In this document: one piece after another, positions 26,565 to 34,289 of the stretch
How positions within the stretch are numbered: position 1 is the first letter of the stretch
How the letters are laid out: each line of letters begins with the position of its first letter
From: Planctomycetales bacterium
Lineage (GTDB): Bacteria > Planctomycetota > Phycisphaerae > SM23-33
DNA: 36,100 bases
NCBI GenBank assembly: GCA_030642005.1
Contig: DAOWOP010000004.1
Coordinates: forward strand, 1-36,100
Direction of reading: 5' to 3'
Position numbers and translations under genes: made by a program
The notes under the pieces: model-generated
The model's input: only the letters and a program-made list of their open reading frames with translations
Database searches by the model: none
Told to the model about the DNA's origin: nothing

Positions 26565-26809
26565 AGTTGTAAGCCTCCCATCCGTACCTGTCTGTGTTCT
26601 CGTCCGTCCCGAAATCCATAATAGCCGAACGAATACTCGTCGCGTGAGGAAAAAATTTTAGAGCCGTATCCCTTGTGCTCTACGCACTCTGCGCATCTCC
26701 GCGGGTTTGCGTGGGTTTTTGCCGGTCGATTCATGATTGGGAATCTGGTATTTGCATCGTCAAGGGGTTTGTTTCCAGCCAGGCGTTATGGAGTGTCCCG
26801 GAATTACCT

Positions 26810-26847
26810 GGGGTCCCCAATCGCCCAAAAAAGCGATTGGGGTCCCC
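26810..26847. repeat. Hairpin with GGGGTCCCC ends, upstream of 26897 CDS
   Basis: GGGGTCCCCAATCGC-CCAAAAAA-GCGATTGGGGTCCCC; 10-bp perfect stem CCCCAATCGC/GCGATTGGGG extended after one T-T mismatch. Confidence 0.8.
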
Positions 26848-26896
26848 TTCCGCGGCAGGATTGTTCAGGAGTGTTTCGTTAAGGAAAGGAGCAACG

Positions 26897-27313
26897 ATGA
26901 ACCCGACCATGTATGGAAGAGGTGGACTGGCATTTTATGATGATTTATCCGGGAGGGCATTCAAGCGTCTTGTCGAGGTGCTTGCCGACGCGGCGGACGG
27001 TCCCGGCAGGCGCGCAGAGGCGCTGATGGCTGAAGCGATCCGGCGGAAGTGTGCGAGGTTGCAATCGGTTTTTCCCGAACGTTCCCTGCCGGAACCGTCC
27101 GAAGGGCTCTCGTGCCCGACAGCGGCCGAGCAGATACGTCTGATTACGGCGTGTTGGATTGACGGTGTGCGTGCCCTAGCCGACGACAACGAACTGGACG
27201 TTCCCTGGCCTGACGGCAACGGTCGGATTCGTCCAGCCGCCGAGGTCGTCGTCGAGGCCATTTTGGACGACGCGGTGCTGGCCGGCAGACTGGTCGAAAT
27301 TCGCCGTTTGTAA
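26897..27313 (+). CDS. Hypothetical protein
   Basis: ATG 26897 with AAGGAAAGGA upstream; MNPTMYGRGGLAFYDDLSGRAFKRLVEVLADAAD...; directly upstream of asnB. Confidence 0.65.
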   Translation: MNPTMYGRGGLAFYDDLSGRAFKRLVEVLADAADGPGRRAEALMAEAIRRKCARLQSVFPERSLPEPSEGLSCPTAAEQIRLITACWIDGVRALADDNELDVPWPDGNGRIRPAAEVVVEAILDDAVLAGRLVEIRRL

Positions 27314-27343
27314 CAGCGAGCCGGGCGGATACAATGCCGCCGG

Positions 27344-29245
27344 ATGTGTGGATTTGCAGGTGAATATGTTTTTGCGGCGACCGGCCGGGCCGATCCCGCG
27401 GTGGTTGAGACGATGGTCGGGTGTCTCGGCCACCGCGGGCCTGACGAGGCCGGCGATTTTCTAAGCGACGACGGATGCTGCGCCATCGGCTTTCGCCGCC
27501 TGGCAGTCATAGACCCGGAACTGTCGCATCAGCCGATGTCTGCGCCGGACGGCTTGGCCGTGGTCGCCTTCAACGGCGAGATATACAACTTCCGCGCGCT
27601 GCGGGAGGAATTATCCTCAGGATGGACGTTTCGTACCCGCGGCGACACGGAGGTGCTCCTTGCGCTTTGGCGGCGGGACGGCGAGGCGATGCCGGAGAAA
27701 CTTTCAGGCATGTTCGCCTTCGTCGTCTATGACGCCCGCGCGGGCGGGCTGTTCCTTGCGCGGGACCGGCTCGGGCAAAAGCCGCTGTGGTACGCGATGC
27801 TGCCCGACCGGGTGGTCTTTGCATCCGAGGCCAAGGCCCTGCTGGCGCATCCGCGCGTGGCCTGCCATGTTGACCCGCGCGCCGTGGCGTTCTACCTGTC
27901 GCTTGGGTACATCCCTGCGCCGATGAGTGTCTGGCGCGGCATCGCTAAACTCCCGCCGGCACATTGCATGACGGTTTCGGATTCGTCGTCGGAACCGCGG
28001 CGGTACTGGTCTTTACCGGAGGGGTCGGCGGATATTTCCGACGACGATGCTGTCGAGCGGGTCCGCGAGGCGATATCCGCTGCCGTGGAGCGTCGGATGG
28101 TCGCCGATGTGCCGCTCGGCGCGCTGCTGTCGGGGGGTGTGGACTCGTCCATCATAACAACCCTGATGTGCCGGGCCGCCGGATCGGCAGGAGGAGTAAA
28201 AACCTTCACCGCCGGTTTCGCCGACAGCGAATTCGACGAGCGGCCATTTGCCGCCGAAGTTGCCGCGCACCTCGGAACAGACCACCGCGAACTGCTGATA
28301 GCTCCGTCTGACTTCGACGTTCCGGCCCTGCTGGATAAACTGATGTCGCAATACGACGAGCCTTTCGCCGATTCGTCGGCGCTGCCGACGTACCTTGTCT
28401 GCCGGGCCGCCCGCGAGCACGTAACGGTGGCGCTGACCGGCGACGGCGGCGATGAGGCCTTCGGCGGATACGACCGCTACCGCGCGATGCGCCTTGCCGA
28501 GACGATGGGGCCGGGTCGATGGCTGGGGATCAGGGCGGCGGCGGGCCTGGCCGGATTGATAGCGCCGCACGACGAGCGGTCGCGCCTCCGTCGGCTGGTA
28601 CGGTTCGCCTCAGGCCTGAACGAACCTCCGGCGATGCAGTATTTCATCTATCGCCGCCTCTTTTCGCCGGAGCAGCTGCAATTCATCGTGGAGCGAGAAT
28701 TCGCCGCCGAAGCCGGAATCGACTCTCCGCGGGAGTGGTTCTGCGGCCTCTACGAACAGGGCGACTTCGACGACGAGATCGCCTACGCCCAGCGGCACGA
28801 TCTGCTGAGTTACCTGCCGGACGACCTGCTGGTCAAGGCCGACATCGCCTCAATGGCGAATTCGCTGGAACTGCGGTCGCCGATGCTGGACCACGAGGTG
28901 GTCTCTTTGGGCCTTTCGCTGCCGGCGAATTGCAAGGTCCGCCGCCGGCGTGGCAAAGCGATCCTCCGCGACGCCTTCGGGCGACTGCTGCCGGAGGGGG
29001 TTTTTACTCGCCGAAAGAGAGGTTTCGGCGCGCCGATTCACGACTGGCTGCGGAACGAATTGCGGGAAACTTTACGCGAGACGCTGCTGGACGGTCCGCT
29101 GGTCAGCCGGGACTGGCTGGCGCGCGTGCCGCTTGAGCGGATGATTGACGATCACCTTGCCGGCAAGGCCGACCACCGCCACAGACTCTGGGCGCTGCTT
29201 TGGCTGGGACGATGGATGAGTAGAAGCGTAATGACTAATGTCTAA
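27344..29245 (+). CDS. asnB: Asparagine synthase (glutamine-hydrolysing)
   Basis: 633 aa; MCGFAGEY N-terminal Cys, LGHRGPDEAGDF, FNGEIYNFRALREEL, GALLSGGVDSSIIT, ALTGDGGDEAFGGYDRY. Confidence 0.95.
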   Translation: MCGFAGEYVFAATGRADPAVVETMVGCLGHRGPDEAGDFLSDDGCCAIGFRRLAVIDPELSHQPMSAPDGLAVVAFNGEIYNFRALREELSSGWTFRTRGDTEVLLALWRRDGEAMPEKLSGMFAFVVYDARAGGLFLARDRLGQKPLWYAMLPDRVVFASEAKALLAHPRVACHVDPRAVAFYLSLGYIPAPMSVWRGIAKLPPAHCMTVSDSSSEPRRYWSLPEGSADISDDDAVERVREAISAAVERRMVADVPLGALLSGGVDSSIITTLMCRAAGSAGGVKTFTAGFADSEFDERPFAAEVAAHLGTDHRELLIAPSDFDVPALLDKLMSQYDEPFADSSALPTYLVCRAAREHVTVALTGDGGDEAFGGYDRYRAMRLAETMGPGRWLGIRAAAGLAGLIAPHDERSRLRRLVRFASGLNEPPAMQYFIYRRLFSPEQLQFIVEREFAAEAGIDSPREWFCGLYEQGDFDDEIAYAQRHDLLSYLPDDLLVKADIASMANSLELRSPMLDHEVVSLGLSLPANCKVRRRRGKAILRDAFGRLLPEGVFTRRKRGFGAPIHDWLRNELRETLRETLLDGPLVSRDWLARVPLERMIDDHLAGKADHRHRLWALLWLGRWMSRSVMTNV

Positions 29246-29375
29246 TGACCAATGCCCAAGGAATGCCTAACGATGAATGTCTAATGACTAAAAGTAGTCA
29301 GGAGCAATTCGCTGTTTCTTTCGGCATTAGACATTAGTCATTGATTGGTTATTGGGCATTGGTCATTAGACATTA
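29230..29375. repeat. Long interrupted palindrome of degenerate AATGNCY heptamer-like units
   Basis: TAATGTCTAATGACCAATGCCCAA (29236-29259) is a perfect 24-nt inverted match to TTGGGCATTGGTCATTAGACATTA (29352-29375); AATGACTAATGTCTAATG (29230-29247) matches CATTAGACATTAGTCATT (29325-29342). Confidence 0.9.
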
Positions 29376-29478
29376 AAAGTCCACCGGCGCGGAACGTCTC
29401 TCCAATTGGAAATTGAAAATACTACTCTGCGAAGTAACGTTTCGCTACGTAGCACGAGTCGGAAATTGGAAATTGCCC

Positions 29479-30468
29479 TTATCCTTTTATTCCGCCGATT
29501 CTGACGCCTCTGATGAAGTATTTCTGGCCTATGACAAAGGCGATCAGTACGGGGATTATGTGCAGGATGGAGGCGGCCATCAGCAGCGTCCACTTGGTGG
29601 CAGCCACTCCGCCCTGTGCGGTCTGGAATGACCGGATCAGGATAGGCAGCGTCATGATGTCCTGGTGGTATGTAACGATCAGCGGCCACATGTAGGCCCG
29701 CCAGGCGCCCAGGAAGGTAAAGATTCCCAGTGTCGCCAGCGCCGGCCTGCTTAGCGGCAGCATGATGCGCCAGTATATTCCCCATGTGCTCGCCCCGTCG
29801 ATGCGAGCGGCCTCCTCGTAGTCCTTCTCGATCGACATGAAGAACTGCCTCAGCAGGAACGTACCGTAGGCGGTGAACATAGCCGGGGCGATAAGGGTAA
29901 AGTAACTGTCCAGGCCCACCGGGCGGCCCATGTAGGTGTTGTGGAACATGTAGTAACTGGACGAGAAAAGAACTACCGGCGAACCGATCAGCCAACTCAA
30001 TGCCCCATCAAGCCACAGGGGCGTCTTGCTGGTGAGGATGAACACAGGGATCATGGTAACCGACCCGGGGATCATCATGGTTGCCAGATATGCCATGAAA
30101 ATTTTATCTCGTCCGGGGAATTTCAGTCGTGCGAAGGCGAACGCCGCCAGGGAAGAGGTAAAGACCTGCCCGAACGTAACCAGTCCGGCGACGATGATAC
30201 TGTTGATGTAGGCGCGCCCGAACGGAACGGCCTCAACGGCGTCGGTGAAGTTCTTTCCCTGTGGGAACGACGCGGGGACCAGCCACCGCAGAAAGCCAAC
30301 CTTGTCGATGGAAATAAAGACGTCCTTGGGGTCTATGAAGGCCGTCCGCACCATCCAGACGAACGGGAAGACCATGGTAACGGCCAAGGCCGACAGGAAC
30401 ACGTAGGTTACTACCGTCGTCAGCCTGACGGGGGCGCGTTGTCGGGAAAGTGTGGTTATTTCATCCAT
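29479..30468 (-). CDS. Carbohydrate ABC transporter permease (MalG-type)
   Basis: 329 aa, TM-rich; EAARIDGASTWGIYWRIMLPLSRPALATLGIFTFLGAWRAYMWPL (EAA loop). Confidence 0.93.
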   Translation of the reverse strand: MDEITTLSRQRAPVRLTTVVTYVFLSALAVTMVFPFVWMVRTAFIDPKDVFISIDKVGFLRWLVPASFPQGKNFTDAVEAVPFGRAYINSIIVAGLVTFGQVFTSSLAAFAFARLKFPGRDKIFMAYLATMMIPGSVTMIPVFILTSKTPLWLDGALSWLIGSPVVLFSSSYYMFHNTYMGRPVGLDSYFTLIAPAMFTAYGTFLLRQFFMSIEKDYEEAARIDGASTWGIYWRIMLPLSRPALATLGIFTFLGAWRAYMWPLIVTYHQDIMTLPILIRSFQTAQGGVAATKWTLLMAASILHIIPVLIAFVIGQKYFIRGVRIGGIKG

Positions 30469-31465
30469 AGTGTACGAGCCTCTTGCTGGCGCGCCAGTTA
30501 ATCAGAGTCAGGACCAGGACTATCAGGAACAGTAGCCAGGCGACACTGGCGGCATATCCCATCCTGAACCACTGGTACGCATTCTGATAAATGTAAAACC
30601 CGATTGTGGTGGTGGACCCCGCCGGCCCGCCGTTGGTCATGATGTGGGCCTGCTGGAACCCGCCCTGGAACCCGCCGATGATGCTCATAACGAAGATGAA
30701 GAACGTCGTCGGGCTGACCATGGGCCAGGTGATCTTCCAGAACCGCTGCCAGGCGCCGGCGCCGTCGATTTTGGCGGCCTCGTACAACGCCGGCGGGACG
30801 TTCGAGAGCGCCGCCAGGTACAATATCATATTCATCCCGCCCATCGATCCCCACAGCCCCATCATGATCATCGCAGGCTTGGACCAGGTAACGTCCTGTA
30901 GCCAGGCCGGACGTACCTGGGCCCACGACGCCCACGTCCAGCCGACCAGGGACGCCATCCACGCCAATGCGTCATAGACGTGTCCGAAAACAAGGTTGAC
31001 GATGCCGTAATCCGGGTTCAACAGCCACATCCACAGCAGCATTGTCCCTATCCCGGCAGTGATGGAGGGGAGAAAAAACAACGTGCGGAACAGGATCATG
31101 CCTCGCAATTTCTGATTCAACAAGGCCGCCAGAAACAGCGACAGGAGGATGCTGGCGGGGATCGCCAGCATCATGACCAGCGTGTTGAACAGGAAGCCGT
31201 GCTCAAGCGGACAGTCGGTTATCCAGGGAATCGCAAAGAAGGGATTTTTCCAGAAGTGCGCATCGGTCAGCAGGTTCTGAAAGTTTTGCAGGCCTACCCA
31301 CTGCGGCGGCCTCAACAGGTCCCATTTAGCGAAACTCAGCAGCAGCGACGCCAGGACGGGCAAGGAGGTGAATATCAGGAAGCCCAGCACGTTCGGGAGG
31401 ATAAACAGGTATCCTGCCAGTGCGGCGCGTCGTCGCCAGGTAGTAGCGGTTTTGGTTTTTTTCAC
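30461..31465 (-). CDS. Sugar ABC transporter permease (MalF/UgpA-type)
   Basis: ORF to 31486, but GTG 31465 gives a GTGA overlap with the SBP stop; LYEAAKIDGAGAWQRFWKITWPMVSPTTFFIFVMSII EAA loop. Confidence 0.92.
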   Translation of the reverse strand: MKKTKTATTWRRRAALAGYLFILPNVLGFLIFTSLPVLASLLLSFAKWDLLRPPQWVGLQNFQNLLTDAHFWKNPFFAIPWITDCPLEHGFLFNTLVMMLAIPASILLSLFLAALLNQKLRGMILFRTLFFLPSITAGIGTMLLWMWLLNPDYGIVNLVFGHVYDALAWMASLVGWTWASWAQVRPAWLQDVTWSKPAMIMMGLWGSMGGMNMILYLAALSNVPPALYEAAKIDGAGAWQRFWKITWPMVSPTTFFIFVMSIIGGFQGGFQQAHIMTNGGPAGSTTTIGFYIYQNAYQWFRMGYAASVAWLLFLIVLVLTLINWRASKRLVHYG

Positions 31466-32799
31466 GGTCCGCCTTCCTTTTCCCACAGGGTGTCCAACCC
31501 TTTCTGGAATATGCGTGTGAAGTTCCGGCAGGCCTCTTCGGGCTTTCGCCGACCCTGGGAAAGATAATTTATTTCATCCAGCGCCCTTTGGCGATCAGCA
31601 CCCATTTCCAGGAAGTCGAAATCCTTAGGCCGGGCGTCAGCCATGATCTCCACCCAGACATAGTCGTGTTCGGGCGGGATGCCGGGATGATGGACAAGCC
31701 GTTCAACCACGGCGCGATTGGCCGCCACTCCCCGACCGGTCAGCATGGACAACTCGCTGGAGTATTCGTTGGTGAGGAACTTTGCCAGCCGCCAGGCCTT
31801 CTCGGGATAAGGCGTTTTCGAGGAGATCATCCATCCCCCGCCGATGAAAACAGTCGCCCTGTTGGCCGAGCCTTTCGGAAGCAGTGCGACGTCCCATTCG
31901 AAATCCGTAAGGAGTTTGCCGTCTTTCAACAGGTCTTCATAGGCCCACCGCGTCGTCATCATCATCGCCAGGTGTTGTTCCTTGAAGAAGATGCTGTGGG
32001 TTTGCTGGCTGGCGCCCTCGATCTGCGAGAAGTAGGTCGGCGCGCTTTTATCCACCCACAATATGTCGTACATCCACTGAATGGCTTCAATCGCTTCGGG
32101 AGAGTCCATCATGCAGCGTTTCTTGTCGGCGCTGATGATCTCGCCGCCGTTCTGCCAGATGTAGGCGGGAAAACGGTTCATGCTGAACCCGACGGTGGTG
32201 CCATATACGTCGATCCGCCCGTCGCCGTCACGGTCCTGGGTGAGCGCCTTGGCGGCGCGGCGGAAATCCGCCCACTTCCAATCCCTGCCGGGATAAGTCA
32301 GCGGCTCCTGGTCGGGATGATTGCGGTTGTATTCGTCGAAGAGGTTCTTGTTGTAGAACAGCACCATGGGCGAGCCGTGGTCGGGCAGGGCGTAAATCTT
32401 GTCTCGATACCACATGCCCTTGACCGTGGCGGGGAAGAAAGCGTCCAGGCTGAAATCCTTGTCATCGGCGATGAATTTGTCCAACGCCAGCACGCACTTG
32501 CGCTTGGCATAGTAGGATATGTTCTGATAGGCGTTGTGGGCTACGTCGGGCGGCACGCCGCCGGTAACCATTGTCAGGTACTTGTCGTTGTTGCCGGTAA
32601 CCAGCCGGACCTTGATGTCGGGATTTTCGGCCTCGAAAGCGGCTATCCGCTGGCGGTTCATCTTGTTGTAGGGGGCGTAGTCCCAGTCAAACATGGTCAG
32701 TTCCGTCCGTCCGCCGGACTGCTCGCTCCGGCAGGTGGAGAAGGAGTACGCTATCCCCGCCAGCACCACCGCTATCAGCAGCCACACAACAACTTTCAT
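31462..32799 (-). CDS. Extracellular sugar-binding protein (family 1 SBP)
   Basis: Start at MKVVVWLLIAVVLAGIAYSFSTCRSEQ (32799); MFDWDYAPYNKMNRQRIAAFEAENPDIKVRLVTGNNDKYLTMVTGGVPPDVAHN. Confidence 0.9.
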   Translation of the reverse strand: MKVVVWLLIAVVLAGIAYSFSTCRSEQSGGRTELTMFDWDYAPYNKMNRQRIAAFEAENPDIKVRLVTGNNDKYLTMVTGGVPPDVAHNAYQNISYYAKRKCVLALDKFIADDKDFSLDAFFPATVKGMWYRDKIYALPDHGSPMVLFYNKNLFDEYNRNHPDQEPLTYPGRDWKWADFRRAAKALTQDRDGDGRIDVYGTTVGFSMNRFPAYIWQNGGEIISADKKRCMMDSPEAIEAIQWMYDILWVDKSAPTYFSQIEGASQQTHSIFFKEQHLAMMMTTRWAYEDLLKDGKLLTDFEWDVALLPKGSANRATVFIGGGWMISSKTPYPEKAWRLAKFLTNEYSSELSMLTGRGVAANRAVVERLVHHPGIPPEHDYVWVEIMADARPKDFDFLEMGADRQRALDEINYLSQGRRKPEEACRNFTRIFQKGLDTLWEKEGGP

Positions 32800-32981
32800 T
32801 ACTTTTTCCTCGCTATACCGCTCATGCCCGAACGCTCGCCGGGGCACAGCAGTCTAGTTTCCCCCATTGGGGGTGTAAAGGATTTCTTCTGTTTGCATTA
32901 ACAGAGGTGTGTGCCCGGATTTTCCGGCTTCTGTGCAACTGACAGGTTAAGCAGGCAGGCCTGCCTTTGTAGTGGTAAAGA

Positions 32982-33131
32982 GAATGTTGAATATTGAACA
33001 GAAGAATGTTGAATTTCGAAGTGAAAGGAAGAAAAAGAAGATAAACGAAACCCAAAACGCGGATTCAGAGTCTCTTTTTCTTTCTGTTACTTCGAAATTC
33101 AAAATTCTTCTGTTCAACATTCATTATTCAG
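32982..33131. repeat. Long imperfect inverted repeat (about 57-nt arms)
   Basis: GAATGTTGAATATTGAACAGAAGAATGTTGAATTTCGAAGTGAAAGGAAGAAAAAGAA versus reverse complement of the right arm GAATAATGAATGTTGAACAGAAGAATTTTGAATTTCGAAGTAACAGAAAGAAAAAGA. Confidence 0.9.
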
Positions 33132-33242
33132 AAAAAAAGGTGGACCCGCCCCGGCGAATTTGTCCCTTGTCATCGTCGTCGTTGGCGCGTATGTTCTGGT
33201 GGAGATTATCGGAACTTTCACAGATAAGAGGCTTTATTCAAG

Positions 33243-34205
33243 ATGAACGTATTGATTACAGGCGGGGCGGGTTTCATCGGTTCGCATCTGGCCGAAGCGA
33301 TGCTGAACGCAGGCCACGGCGTTACCGTCGTTGACGACCTATCGACAGGCTCGTTTGAGAATATCAGCGCACTGGCCGGACAAAAGGGTTTCCAGTTCGT
33401 CCGAGAGTCCGTCCGCAACGACACCACCATGGCCGTGCTTACCGACCGCTGCGACGTGATATTTCACCTTGCCGCCGCCGTCGGCGTCCAACTTATCGTC
33501 GATAAGCCGGTTCACACCATTGAGACGAACATTCACGGCTCGGAGGTGGTCTTGAACCTCGCCAACAAGTTCGGGCGGAAAATCTTCGTCGCCAGCACGT
33601 CCGAGGTGTACGGCAAGAGCGACAAGGTTCCCTTCAGCGAGGACGACGAATCGGTCCTGGGGCCTACGCGGTTCACGCGATGGTCTTATGCGTGCAGCAA
33701 GATGGTCGATGAGTTCCTGGCCTTGGCCTATCACGACCAGTTCGGCCTGGAGACGGTTGTCGGTCGGCTTTTCAACACCATAGGCCCGCGCCAGACGGGC
33801 GCTTACGGCATGGTCGTGCCGAGGTTCGTCCGCGCGGCGGTGCGGGGCGAACCGCTGGAAGTCTATGGCACGGGCGACCAGAGCCGATGCTTCACGAACG
33901 TTGCGGATGTCGTCGGTGCGTTGATAAAACTGATGGATTGTCCCGAAGCCGTCGGACGGGTCGTCAACATCGGCTCGGTCGAACTGATTACCATCGCCGC
34001 CTTGGCCGAGAAAATCATCGCAATGACCGGCTCGAAAAGCGAAATTCGCCGCCTGACCTACGAGCAGGCCTATGGCCGGCCTTTCGATGACATGCTCACG
34101 CGAAAACCCGACCTGACCAGGATCAAGAGGCTGATAGGCTACGAACCAGGATATTCGCTGGACGAAACGCTCCGGCAGATAATCGAGTACGAAAAAGACA
34201 GGTAG
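33243..34205 (+). CDS. NAD-dependent nucleotide-sugar epimerase/dehydratase (extended SDR)
   Basis: 320 aa; MNVLITGGAGFIGSHLAEAMLNAGHGVTVVDDLSTG, STSEVYGKSDKVPFSEDDESVLGPTRFTRWSYACSKMVDEF (YxxxK). Confidence 0.93.
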   Translation: MNVLITGGAGFIGSHLAEAMLNAGHGVTVVDDLSTGSFENISALAGQKGFQFVRESVRNDTTMAVLTDRCDVIFHLAAAVGVQLIVDKPVHTIETNIHGSEVVLNLANKFGRKIFVASTSEVYGKSDKVPFSEDDESVLGPTRFTRWSYACSKMVDEFLALAYHDQFGLETVVGRLFNTIGPRQTGAYGMVVPRFVRAAVRGEPLEVYGTGDQSRCFTNVADVVGALIKLMDCPEAVGRVVNIGSVELITIAALAEKIIAMTGSKSEIRRLTYEQAYGRPFDDMLTRKPDLTRIKRLIGYEPGYSLDETLRQIIEYEKDR

Positions 34206-34289
34206 GCTCCGACGAAGCCCGTCAAAGGCGGATAAACTCCACGGAGTCCCGGCAATTCAGATGAACGTTATATGCAGGATGGCGACTGT

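Noticed and set aside
29230-29375. CRISPR array
   Set aside because: Units are degenerate, lack uniform spacers and are mirrored rather than direct repeats; no cas genes.
31588-32901. 437-aa plus-strand ORF
   Set aside because: Fully antisense to the sugar-binding protein gene, with no recognisable domain; a high-GC artefact.
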